This document shows, piece after piece, positions 1-8,889 of a stretch of DNA of 64,000 bases. The translations under genes were made by a program, and so were the position numbers. Below the pieces are notes generated by a model. It had not been told where the DNA came from. It saw only the letters and a list, made by a program, of their open reading frames with translations, and did no database searches. Each line of letters opens with the position of its first letter. Position 1 is the first letter of the stretch. This DNA is from UBA7328 sp002471345 (GTDB lineage: Bacteria; Bacteroidota; Bacteroidia; Chitinophagales; Saprospiraceae), in contig CAXGOB010000021.1 in assembly GCA_964011275.1 (NCBI GenBank), positions 1-64,000 on the forward strand, in the 5' to 3' direction.

Positions 1-1044
1 GTTGCACAATTGAGACAACTAAGAGATGACAATGATTCTAAGGGATATAATGAGTCCACGTGGCAACAAATGGTTGAAATGGGATGGACGGCACTCACCA
101 TTCCTGAAGAATACGAAGGCATGAACTTTGGTTATTTAGGACTGGGTCAAATCCTTGAAGAATCGGGAAGAACATTAACTTCCTCTCCCCTTTTATCAAG
201 TGTAGCTATGGCCACTGCAGCAATTAATATAGCTGGTAGTGATGCTCAGAAAAAGGACTATTTGAAACGACTATCTCACGGAGAAATCACAGCTACATTA
301 GCCATAGATGAAACTGCGAGACATAATCCTAATGTGATAAAATCTTCTCTTCAATCACAAAATGGAAGCTTTTTGTTAAATGGTACTAAGGTTTTTGTAC
401 CTGATGCCAATATATCGGATTTCATAATTGTAAGCTGTATTGATGCCAGTGGTAATGATTCAATGGTTATTCTAGATTCTAAAAGTGACGGAATAACAAT
501 TACACGAGAGCACTTGATGGACTATAGAAATTACGGCACAGTTGAACTCAATAATGTAAAGGTATCTTCAGATCAAATATTGGCAAATGCTAATAAGCAT
601 ACCATAGAAAGAACTTTAGATGTAGCAAGAGTAGCAGTAGCAGCTGAGTTATATGGATCTTCTGTGGAGGCTTTTGAAAGAAGCGTGGCTTACCTAAAAG
701 AAAGAAAACAATTCGGTGTAGAATTAGCGACTTTCCAAGGGCTACAGCACAGATGCGCCATTATGTTTTGTGAATTGGAATTGGCTCAATCAGCCGTCCT
801 CAATGCCTTGAATGCAATAGATCGAGGAGATGAAGATATCAGATTAGCAGCAAGTACAGCTAAAGCAAAGGTTTGTAAAGTTGCTCAATTGGTAAGCAAT
901 GAAGGGGTGCAACTTTTTGGGGGAATAGGGATGACAGATGATGAGGAGATAGGATTCTTTCTCAAAAGGGCACGAGTAGGAATGGCAATGTTAGGAGATT
1001 ATAATTTTCACCTTGACCGATTTGCAGTTTTGAATGGATATTAA
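1..1044 (+). CDS. Acyl-CoA dehydrogenase family protein (5' end outside window)
   Basis: Flavin-dependent acyl-CoA dehydrogenase, expected to desaturate an acyl-CoA at C2-C3 in the cytoplasm. The reading frame is open from base 1, so the start lies to the left; the visible 347 codons hold most of the ~380-residue family. Family features seen: PEEYEGMNFGYLGLGQILEE near the start, the mid-domain stretch LNGTKVFV, and in the C-terminal helical domain ERKQFGVELATFQGLQHR and QLFGGIGMTDD. The usual catalytic-base motif GGTxE is replaced by GDYNFHLDRFA. That is known for subunits of heteromeric alpha2beta2 dehydrogenases in which only one partner carries the base, so a partner gene upstream is possible (inference). 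It could also have a different substrate class. Family assignment is secure; substrate is unknown. Confidence 0.9.
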   Translation, partial: VAQLRQLRDDNDSKGYNESTWQQMVEMGWTALTIPEEYEGMNFGYLGLGQILEESGRTLTSSPLLSSVAMATAAINIAGSDAQKKDYLKRLSHGEITATLAIDETARHNPNVIKSSLQSQNGSFLLNGTKVFVPDANISDFIIVSCIDASGNDSMVILDSKSDGITITREHLMDYRNYGTVELNNVKVSSDQILANANKHTIERTLDVARVAVAAELYGSSVEAFERSVAYLKERKQFGVELATFQGLQHRCAIMFCELELAQSAVLNALNAIDRGDEDIRLAASTAKAKVCKVAQLVSNEGVQLFGGIGMTDDEEIGFFLKRARVGMAMLGDYNFHLDRFAVLNGY

Positions 1045-1203
1045 ATCAACATGAATTAGTTCTTACAACCCTAATACTTAATTGTTCTTAATATATTTCT
1101 GCAGGTACGAAAGTTGACAATGTTGACGTTTTAGGTTTTTGTACACACCAATGAACTATTGGTCTGATCTCTACCTTTTCCCAAATTGTAAATAACATAG
1201 CGA

Positions 1204-2604
1204 ATGTGGAGATTCATCTTTTCTATATTAATCGTCCTTTTTATTGGTTCTCAACTCAAAGGACAAGCATCTACTGGCCTTTATCATGGTCCAAATGCAG
1301 GCATTAATGGGGTATTTGTTAATCCTGCATCAGCAAGATCATACCCAATGCTATGGGATGTCAACATTGCTAGTTTCAGTATTTTTGGACATACTGATTA
1401 TGTCTTCGTAAAAGAGACCAACCTTTTTCATTTTGTCAATAACGTAAATAACCTATCTAGGTTACCCCTAGATCCAGAAGTCAACCCCACTGCACCAGAT
1501 AGATTGTTCTATGACTTCCCTTTGAGAGCATTCACAACCAAGGGGTCTGCAAACTTGGAAATCAATGGACCAGGAGTTCTATACAACCTTGAAAACCTTT
1601 CAGTAGGACTGTTTAGTCGCCTAAGAGCAATTGGTGGAAGTCATTCTATTCCTTCTTCCCTCAGTTATTTCGGGGTTCAAAGTTCCTTTGTAAATATTGA
1701 GACCATTTCAGGAAAAGCCTCCGCATCAGGTCTTTATTGGTCAGAGTATGGCATATCTCTTTCTACTGATCAGTTGATTCCTATTGAAGAATTGAGCATT
1801 GGAATTAATATCAAATACAATAGAGCACACCAAGGAGCAAACCTCAAGTCATTTGATGAATTTTCCTACAATCGATTATCTAGCGATTCCTTAATTGTAT
1901 TCCAACCGCAATTTGAATTTGGCATCACTTCTATAACTGCTGATGATCCTTCCCCGTCTCTTGCAGCAAATGGCAGTGGTATAGGGGTCGACATAGGAGT
2001 GAGTAAAACATTGTCTTTAGGGACCATAAACTTTTCTATTCTAGATATAGGAAGTGTAAAAGTGAAAAATGCAGAAGTCTATACTTTGCAAAGCAGTCAA
2101 GATCTTTCCATTGATACTGATGCCATTCAAAATGCAGGATCAATAAGGAATCAAATAATAGAAATAGATCAACAGATTTCTAGCCAGCTAGATAGAATTC
2201 AAACTATACAATCAGGAAGTCAATTCTCAATTGGGCTTCCTACCAGAATACATTTGGACTTTACCTATGACTTCAAAAAGAATAGGTCCGTTCTGCTGAG
2301 CATAGATCAAAGAGTTCCCATTTTCTCCAATTCATTAGAAGCAGAAAACGTGGTGACTATTGCTCCCAGATATGAGAACAAATGGTGGATGTTAACCACA
2401 CCAATCTCTATATACGAATACAGTAAAATCAGAGTAGGGCTGGCAGCAAGGATCGGTTTGTTAACTATTGGCACAGATCATTTGGCATCACTGATTGGTA
2501 AATCAGATTTCCGGGGTTCAAGCATTTATGCAGGAGTTAGGCTCTTTCCTTTTTGGAAAGTAAATAGAAGAAATAATAATGTTAATTGTCCCCTGCCAGA
2601 ATAA
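1204..2604 (+). CDS. DUF5723-like outer-membrane beta-barrel protein
   Basis: A 466-residue exported protein with an N-terminal signal peptide (hydrophobic residues 3-19, ending around LKGQA). The mature start, STGLYHGPNAGINGVFVNPAS, and the many alternating beta-strand segments resemble the DUF5723 family of Bacteroidota outer-membrane proteins, whose function is not established. Residues 300-340 form a charged, helix-prone segment (IRNQIIEIDQQISSQLDRIQ), as other family members have between the barrel strands. It stands alone: 159 bases after the dehydrogenase and convergent with the TPR lipoprotein. I recognise the family by its asparagine/proline-rich start and strand pattern only; it could be another PorV/FadL-type barrel. 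Confidence 0.65.
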   Translation: MWRFIFSILIVLFIGSQLKGQASTGLYHGPNAGINGVFVNPASARSYPMLWDVNIASFSIFGHTDYVFVKETNLFHFVNNVNNLSRLPLDPEVNPTAPDRLFYDFPLRAFTTKGSANLEINGPGVLYNLENLSVGLFSRLRAIGGSHSIPSSLSYFGVQSSFVNIETISGKASASGLYWSEYGISLSTDQLIPIEELSIGINIKYNRAHQGANLKSFDEFSYNRLSSDSLIVFQPQFEFGITSITADDPSPSLAANGSGIGVDIGVSKTLSLGTINFSILDIGSVKVKNAEVYTLQSSQDLSIDTDAIQNAGSIRNQIIEIDQQISSQLDRIQTIQSGSQFSIGLPTRIHLDFTYDFKKNRSVLLSIDQRVPIFSNSLEAENVVTIAPRYENKWWMLTTPISIYEYSKIRVGLAARIGLLTIGTDHLASLIGKSDFRGSSIYAGVRLFPFWKVNRRNNNVNCPLPE

Positions 2605-2640
2605 AATCAAAGACATTAAAAAAAGGCTCAATCATATTTA

Positions 2641-4080
2641 CTAAATAGCTGGCCTCACCTTAGTCTTCTCTTGTATCCAACATGGAACTGTAAAAGAGGC
2701 ATTTTTCTTCAATCTTCGTTGGAAAATATCCTCCTTAGATGGCATGTACTGCTCATACTGTCTTATTAATTTATTGGCTTCTCCAGCGACTGTAGGATCT
2801 ATACTCTTTGCATATTTAAACTTATCGATTGCTGGCCATGTAACTATCTGACTGTCCCATCCTCTACCAGGACCACATAAAGGTCCGCTAGAAGCATAAA
2901 GTTTTCCTATAAGCATATAAGGTGCTCCCCAATCCCCTTTTGTTTGTGCTGCTGCTCTTGCATATTTTCTTGCCTGTGGAAAATTCTTGATATGGACATA
3001 GTAGATTTTTGCCACTCTCAATTGGATTTCAGCTTTTTTGTTCATATCACTGGATGTACTTATAAACTCATCATAATGAGTAACTGCTTCTTTAAATTGC
3101 CCAGAATTCAATGACTCTAAAGCTAATCTCAATGGTCCTTTTGATGGAGGGGCAACATAGCAGTTCTTCTCAAAAGCATTTTTTATTGATAATATTTTAG
3201 GATCATTTAAGTCACATTTACCATATCGGAGTTTTCTATATGTATCTGTAATCACATCACAGTTAGTTGGATCTGCCTCATAATCTGGATAGTACTTATC
3301 AGCAAAATAATCACAGGGATAGAAATTTTCAAGACCTTCAAGGCTTGATAATAGATCAGGAGCATAATCATTTATTATTTCCCAAGTTTCGCATTCTTTA
3401 CCTTTACATTCGGATAGGTTCTTAGCCACAATATCCATTATCGATAATGCATATTTTCTTCCTTCCTCATATTCAATCTTTTTTGTTACAACATTATCAA
3501 AAAGTAATTTTGAAAAAGGATTTATGATAAAATAGTCTGGTCCCCCATTTTTGCCATCAAACGCATCCTTGAACAAGGAATAAATCTCATCATTAGACAT
3601 TCTACCCTTAAAAGAGTAGTATGCGTTAAATGCCTTTTTTCCTTTAATTGTAGGCACGTTTTCTGGAAAACATTCCATCCATTTATCATAGAGATTAAAA
3701 ACTGAATCTACAAGAGCCTGTTGCTCCGATCTTACTGTTTCATTCTTAAGAAGTTCTTTATACAACCGTATGCCATCATCAAATTGATATTGCACTCGTC
3801 CATTTGCAGCAGGTGCTGCATAGAATGCGTTACTCCAAGTCTTATAAGCCTGGTCAAATTCTTGAGACCTTATATAATCTCTATATATCACGTAAGCATT
3901 CTCAACGTCCTCTCTCATTCTTGGATCTACTTCATCAAATGTTATACATGGATTAGCAGTGATTGAAGGATCTTCTATGGGTCTAGTGGATTCCGGTTTT
4001 GGCAAATCCAATGGTTCCGTCACTGTCGGTGAACAAGAAGCTAAAATGACCATTGTGAATAAGAAAATTAGGTTCTTCAT
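2641..4080 (-). CDS. TPR-type lipoprotein (tandem paralogue A)
   Basis: A 479-residue lipoprotein: signal peptide with lipobox LASC at residues 13-16, then a proline-rich tether. The body is helical with TPR-like repeats (for example ALESLNSGQFKEAVTHYDEF and KIYYVHIKNFPQARKYARAA). It shares architecture with its 5' neighbour at 4186-5601: both have a YR..(K/S)(S/Q)E(D/F) repeat followed by Y/F-AAPAA(N/D)G(R/K), a GxWGxPYxLxGxxY segment, and a C-terminal V(P/G)CWI(Q/K)E. The two are therefore a tandem duplication. It is last in a three-gene leftward unit after an outer-membrane protein and the paralogue, 105 bases downstream of the latter, with a terminator-like hairpin between. Function unknown; an envelope scaffold role is the most I would infer. 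Confidence 0.7.
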   Translation of the reverse strand: MKNLIFLFTMVILASCSPTVTEPLDLPKPESTRPIEDPSITANPCITFDEVDPRMREDVENAYVIYRDYIRSQEFDQAYKTWSNAFYAAPAANGRVQYQFDDGIRLYKELLKNETVRSEQQALVDSVFNLYDKWMECFPENVPTIKGKKAFNAYYSFKGRMSNDEIYSLFKDAFDGKNGGPDYFIINPFSKLLFDNVVTKKIEYEEGRKYALSIMDIVAKNLSECKGKECETWEIINDYAPDLLSSLEGLENFYPCDYFADKYYPDYEADPTNCDVITDTYRKLRYGKCDLNDPKILSIKNAFEKNCYVAPPSKGPLRLALESLNSGQFKEAVTHYDEFISTSSDMNKKAEIQLRVAKIYYVHIKNFPQARKYARAAAQTKGDWGAPYMLIGKLYASSGPLCGPGRGWDSQIVTWPAIDKFKYAKSIDPTVAGEANKLIRQYEQYMPSKEDIFQRRLKKNASFTVPCWIQEKTKVRPAI

Positions 4081-4125
4081 AATTCTATAATTTGCATTTG
4101 GAACATTTAATTGATTGAAACTAAA

Positions 4126-4153
4126 AAAGCCGATCGAATAATCAATCGGCTTT
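4126..4153 (-). terminator. Rho-independent terminator after the 4186-5601 gene
   Basis: A 9-bp perfect stem (AAAGCCGAT / ATCGGCTTT) with a 10-base loop. Read leftward, the 3' arm ends in a run of six T. It lies 33 bases past the stop of the TPR gene at 4186-5601 and just upstream of the start at 4080. It would reduce, but need not abolish, read-through into the lipoprotein gene. Confidence 0.75.
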
Positions 4154-4185
4154 CCTGTATTTTTTAGTATATGACTCTGTTTAAC

Positions 4186-5601
4186 CTATTTGTAAGAGAT
4201 ACTTACTGTCTCTTTTATCCAACATCCTACAGTTTGTTTGTCTCCTGGTTTTACACCTTGCATAAATCCATCTTCTCTTGCTGGTTTACTTTTTTGATAG
4301 GCAACTACTTTTTTTCTAGTAGCATCTTTTACTTGAGGGTCGAGTTCCAATCTCAGCGCTGTCTGCCATTTTTCTATAGCTGCAATAACTGCCAAAGACT
4401 GATTCCATGAGTCTCCACAATTCCTCGCCGTAGTACTATACATATCCCCAACTAAAGCATAAGGCTGTCCCCATCCAGGTCGTAAGTCTGCTGCTTTTCT
4501 GGCCTCTCTACGAGCCTCAGAGTATTGCTTTTTCTTTCTAAATATGATCGAAGCAAGTGAGAAATGATAGCTCGCTTTCTGATCAGCATCACTTTCATTT
4601 TTTATTGCTTCTTTATATTTTTCAATTGCACCTTCAAAATCTCCTGCCTTGTATAATTTATTGGCAACCATACCTGGATTATTCGCCTCAAATTCAGCTT
4701 GCTTCTGAGCATTTATTGCTCCAGTCTGAGCCTTAAATGTACTTTCAAATTTATCTAAATATGGTACTCCTTCAGAACAACCTTGTCTTTTTAGTGTAAC
4801 AATGATAGATTTCAATTGCTCATATTCCAATTCATTTGGATCATCTCCAAATCTCTTTTGAAAATCATTCACAAAATATTCACAATCAAACACTTCACTA
4901 TCCACTTTCTTATACTCTCCTTTCATTGCTCCAAAAGCCTGCTTATAATATGCCTCATACTTATGGCCTTCTTTATCTAGACACAATTTCTCTAGATCTT
5001 GATACACTTTAAGAGCTTTTGCCTTATCGATCAATCCTTTCTGAAACTGATATACAGCAACAGATGACATAGGCGTAACGATGGCATAAGAAGTCCCCTC
5101 TCCTCCACTTTCTAAGCACTTTTCATAAGCTTCTAGCACTTTGCTATAAGGACTTCTGAGAGAATAATACATATCATAACCCATCTTAGAGTAAAGAGTA
5201 GATATAGCTTGATCTTTTCCTCTTTTTGAAGTTAGCGTGCCCGCATCATAACAAGCAATGGCTTCATTGTAAAATTGCTCCACCCTATCAGCAAATTCTT
5301 TCTTTTGTGCATCATCCGATGCATTTTTGAACTTGTTTACATAGATTTTAGCTCCATCTGTAAAGTGAAAGTCTCTTTTCCCATCAGCTGCAGGGGCAGC
5401 TTCATATACTTGTAACCAGTACTCTTCAGCACCTGCATAATCTTCCGATTTTACTAATCCTCTGTATACTGTATGAGCGTCAGTAAGCTCGTCTACATTT
5501 GGTTTCCCATTCCAAGTATCACATTGTGAAACCAGGTCAGTTGAGAAGAAAGAGATTACAATTAGTAATCCAAATAAATGATTGATACTTTTCGTCATCA
5601 T
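4186..5601 (-). CDS. Exported TPR protein (tandem paralogue B)
   Basis: A 471-residue exported protein with a signal peptide (hydrophobic core LFGLLIVISFFSTDLVSQC). A cysteine follows the signal region, but there is no clean lipobox. TPR-like helices run through the protein, including LYKAGDFEGAIEKYKEAIKN and FRKKKQYSEARREARKAADL. The ending VGCWIKETVSI matches the C-terminus of the neighbouring lipoprotein. The start lies 2 bases after the stop of the outer-membrane protein at 5604-6956, so the two are almost certainly co-translated and may work together at the outer membrane. Proteins ending in a similar CWI(G/K)E motif recur in Bacteroidota beside outer-membrane proteins of the same kind (family recollection). 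Molecular function is unknown. Confidence 0.7.
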   Translation of the reverse strand: MMTKSINHLFGLLIVISFFSTDLVSQCDTWNGKPNVDELTDAHTVYRGLVKSEDYAGAEEYWLQVYEAAPAADGKRDFHFTDGAKIYVNKFKNASDDAQKKEFADRVEQFYNEAIACYDAGTLTSKRGKDQAISTLYSKMGYDMYYSLRSPYSKVLEAYEKCLESGGEGTSYAIVTPMSSVAVYQFQKGLIDKAKALKVYQDLEKLCLDKEGHKYEAYYKQAFGAMKGEYKKVDSEVFDCEYFVNDFQKRFGDDPNELEYEQLKSIIVTLKRQGCSEGVPYLDKFESTFKAQTGAINAQKQAEFEANNPGMVANKLYKAGDFEGAIEKYKEAIKNESDADQKASYHFSLASIIFRKKKQYSEARREARKAADLRPGWGQPYALVGDMYSTTARNCGDSWNQSLAVIAAIEKWQTALRLELDPQVKDATRKKVVAYQKSKPAREDGFMQGVKPGDKQTVGCWIKETVSISYK

Positions 5602-5603
5602 GA

Positions 5604-6956
5604 CTAATTAAATTTTCGTTTTATAAACCATTCGTCATCATTGAAAGTGAATCCCAATGAAACTTTAAAGAAGTTTTCTTTTAAAACGTCCACAGTCCCT
5701 CTAGTGCCATAGTCAAATCCAACACTTAGGTGAGAAATTTTTCTTTGAAACACAAAAGGAAGACCAAGACCCAAGGAAACTCCATAGGTATCTAGTTTTT
5801 CTGAACTTACTGTTCTAGGATCTTCTTTGTAATAAAACCCAAAGCGATAGAACACTCTATCAAAAAAGCTAGTGATCGATGTAGGATTAGGTCTGTAATA
5901 TCCTCCTATCGAATATTTTTTGGTATTAGCAAGAGATTGAGGAGTAGCCGGATTAACGTACTCACTCCATCTTGTTATTCCATAATTCACTCCTAAAGCA
6001 AATTTTGCACCATACAGATAAGTCACTCCCAACGAAAATTCTGATGGCAATTTACTTCCATCTAAAGATCTAGTTTCTCTAACAAGGGTATCAACTGGTG
6101 GCACAACTATTGCCTGAGAAGGAACTGTTAATTCATTTCTGAAGAAAACTTCTTCTGTTCCACTAAATCCTGTTTTGGTTTTTGCTGTAAAACCAAAATT
6201 TATCGCCTTAATCGTCTTTCCTTGACTTACATCAGATGTGATCTCTTTGTTTAATACATGCTGATAAAGGAAACCTACCGTGTAGTCAAATCCTCTAATA
6301 TTGAAATCACTAGTGAAAATGTTATTGTACGCTCCTCTACTATTTATAAAAGTGGTATATCTCTCATTACTAATTTTCCCAAAGTTCACTCCTAAATTGA
6401 GCCCTGCGGAAAAGTTTTTATATTTCACTCCTGTTCCCCATCCTACTTTATAAACACCTCCATTTCCAATGAATGATCTTCTATATTGCCCTATGTCAGG
6501 ATCTTCTTCGTCTATCGTTATGTTATATGCAACAGTCGAAACTGGCAATAGGTGAAAAGCCATTCCCACATTGAAATCACTCCTATTTCGCTCTAACAAA
6601 TTATTAATTGGATTTTTTAGAGGGAATCCTAGTGCCATATAAGACAACCTTCCTGAGCCAGTTGACTCTTTGACTTGTCCATCATTATAACTTGAAAACC
6701 TTGATTCTACACCGATTTCAAAACTCGTGGCTTGAAGAAAACCATAACTCGCTGGATTCACGACATTGAGATGATGTCCGTCTGCAAAAGATGCAGAAAT
6801 ATTTCCCATTTGTCTCAAATGCATGAATCCTTGTTCATTCAAGTCACCCAATCCAAATCTCGAGAATGGAGAGTTAAGTCCATTCGTGCCACTTTGTCCA
6901 AAACCTATGCTGGATATAAGAAGAAAAAGAAATATGTAGATTCTACTATTCATCAC
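5604..6956 (-). CDS. Outer-membrane beta-barrel protein of the SPFSRFGLGDL type
   Basis: A 450-residue protein with a signal peptide (residues 5-20, cut near FGQSG). The mature start, NSPFSRFGLGDLNEQGF, is typical of a conserved Bacteroidota outer-membrane family distantly like FadL/OmpP1 barrels. VNPASYGFLQATSFEIG and the aromatic-rich alternating strands continue that pattern, and it ends in a strand (VSLGFTFNDDEWFIKRKFN) as barrels do. It heads a leftward unit with the two TPR paralogues. Other genomes place such proteins near coaX and LPS-export genes, but those are not visible here. Function is not established. Confidence 0.7.
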   Translation of the reverse strand: MMNSRIYIFLFLLISSIGFGQSGTNGLNSPFSRFGLGDLNEQGFMHLRQMGNISASFADGHHLNVVNPASYGFLQATSFEIGVESRFSSYNDGQVKESTGSGRLSYMALGFPLKNPINNLLERNRSDFNVGMAFHLLPVSTVAYNITIDEEDPDIGQYRRSFIGNGGVYKVGWGTGVKYKNFSAGLNLGVNFGKISNERYTTFINSRGAYNNIFTSDFNIRGFDYTVGFLYQHVLNKEITSDVSQGKTIKAINFGFTAKTKTGFSGTEEVFFRNELTVPSQAIVVPPVDTLVRETRSLDGSKLPSEFSLGVTYLYGAKFALGVNYGITRWSEYVNPATPQSLANTKKYSIGGYYRPNPTSITSFFDRVFYRFGFYYKEDPRTVSSEKLDTYGVSLGLGLPFVFQRKISHLSVGFDYGTRGTVDVLKENFFKVSLGFTFNDDEWFIKRKFN

Positions 6957-7210
6957 TTAAATCGAACTGCCTGATTATCAGAGACATCTGTTATTCTTAA
7001 ACAGATTCTCAAAAAGGACGCAAATATGAAAAATATACTGATAAATGTAAATTTATGAAGGTTAAAAACCTTTGTCTTTTCCTTTTTATATATCCATTTA
7101 TTGTTTGTCGCCATAAAAGTCATCAATAACACGGTGACCTTGGTTCCTTTGTTAACATTTTAAGAATACTTTAAATGCCGCTATCCGCGCATAAAAAAAA
7201 TAAAAGTAGT

Positions 7211-8737
7211 CTAATGTTTAAAATGCCTCACTCCTGTCTTGACCATTGCCATTCCATTCTTATCGCAAAAATCTACACTCATATGATCATTTTTTGATCC
7301 TCCAGGTTGTAATACTGCTCTAACACCTTCTTTTTGTACAAGCTCCACACAATCAGGAAAAGGAAAAAATGCATCAGATGCCATAACTGCACCTTCCAAT
7401 GTAAATCCCATTCTTTTGGCCTTATCTATTGCTTGCTTACATGCATCTACTCTAGACGTCTGTCCACACCCCATACCTAGCAATTGACTTCCTCGTGTAA
7501 GCACAATAGTATTAGACTTAACATGTTTTACACATTTATTAGCAAATACCAATTCATCCATTTCATCAACTGTGGGACTCTTCTGAGTCATGACTTCAAA
7601 TTCTAAAGTGCTTTCCATTTTCAAATCTGCATCTTGCCACAACACTCCACTTAGAATAGATTTAATTCGATAAGGCTTTGGTGGTTGAATCTTCTTTTTT
7701 AACAGTATTCTGTTTTTCTTTTTTGATAGTTTTTCTAACGCCTCAGGAGTGAAATCTGGAGCAATTAACACTTCATAGAACAACTTATCAATTTCCTCAG
7801 CAGTACTAATATCTATGGTACCATTGCTGATTAGTATTCCGCCAAATGCAGATATTGGGTCACCTTCTAGTGCGGCACTGAATGCTTCTACAGTGGTAGG
7901 CCTGACTGCTACTCCACAAGAATTAGTGTGCTTGAGAATGATGAATGCAGTTTTTTCATTATCAAATTCTCGCATCATCTCTACAGCAGCATCTACATCT
8001 ACAAGGTTATTATAAGAAAGGGCTTTACCATTTAGTTTTTCAAAATCATCTTCCAGGTTACCATAATAAACAGCCTGCTGATGTGGGTTTTCTCCATATC
8101 TGAGAACTTGAGAATGATTTTGACTTACTTTAAGGGCATCTCTATTTTCAATCTCTTCATTGAAATAATCATGAATGGCAGTATCATAGTGGGAAGATAT
8201 CGAAAATGCTTTTCTCGCCAATTCTTTGCGTTGTTCAATAGTCGAACATACATCTTGTTCAGAAAGCATTTTTACCAACTCTGAATAACTGTCCTTGGAT
8301 GGAATGACAACTACATCTTTGTAGTTTTTCGCAGCCGCTCTGATTAGTGAAATACCTCCAATATCTATTTTTTCTATAATCGCTGATTCATCCTCACTTT
8401 GAGCTCTAGTGTCCTCAAAAGGATACAAGTCTACTACCACACAATCTAATTCAGGGATTTCATACTGGCTTAATTGTTCCAAATGATCCTCCTTTCTTTC
8501 TGCCAAAATTCCACCAAAAACTTTTGGATGAAGTGTTTTGACTCTACCATCTAAAATGGATGGGTAAGTAGTCAAGTCTTCGACCTTTTCAATATTGAGG
8601 CCATTTTGCTCGAGGAACTTTTGTGTTCCTCCAGTAGAATATATAGTTATGTTAGGATTACACTTAAGTAGTTCTATAACTTCTCCCAATCCATCCTTGT
8701 GAAAGACTGATATCAGGATAGAATTAATTTTTTTCAT
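7211..8737 (-). CDS. purH: Bifunctional AICAR transformylase / IMP cyclohydrolase
   Basis: Catalyses the last two steps of de novo purine synthesis: formylation of AICAR by 10-formyl-THF and ring closure to IMP. At 508 residues it has the normal length. The N-terminal MGS-like cyclohydrolase domain (residues 1-200) shows YSTGGTQKFLE, GRVKTLHPKVFGG and DLYPFE. The C-terminal transformylase domain shows LRYGENPHQ, ILKHTNSCGVA, SDAFFPFPDCVE and QPGGSKNDH. The start MKKINSILISVF aligns with family starts. It is transcribed alone, leftward, with 152 bases separating it from the divergent PSD1 gene. Confidence 0.97.
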   Translation of the reverse strand: MKKINSILISVFHKDGLGEVIELLKCNPNITIYSTGGTQKFLEQNGLNIEKVEDLTTYPSILDGRVKTLHPKVFGGILAERKEDHLEQLSQYEIPELDCVVVDLYPFEDTRAQSEDESAIIEKIDIGGISLIRAAAKNYKDVVVIPSKDSYSELVKMLSEQDVCSTIEQRKELARKAFSISSHYDTAIHDYFNEEIENRDALKVSQNHSQVLRYGENPHQQAVYYGNLEDDFEKLNGKALSYNNLVDVDAAVEMMREFDNEKTAFIILKHTNSCGVAVRPTTVEAFSAALEGDPISAFGGILISNGTIDISTAEEIDKLFYEVLIAPDFTPEALEKLSKKKNRILLKKKIQPPKPYRIKSILSGVLWQDADLKMESTLEFEVMTQKSPTVDEMDELVFANKCVKHVKSNTIVLTRGSQLLGMGCGQTSRVDACKQAIDKAKRMGFTLEGAVMASDAFFPFPDCVELVQKEGVRAVLQPGGSKNDHMSVDFCDKNGMAMVKTGVRHFKH

Positions 8738-8889
8738 TTCTCAATTGTGATGGCTTAGCCAGTATTTTTATAAAAACGACGCGAAAATAAGTAAAAACAA
8801 TTGCGTTGCTTATTAATCTATTATGCCGGATATATAATCGGTTTTAAATATTATCTATAAATTAACAGGTCAAATACTAATACTTGTTG

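Noticed and set aside
3721..3966. Rightward open frame inside the TPR lipoprotein gene
   Set aside because: Lies antisense within a well-supported coding sequence, with no family features or plausible start context.
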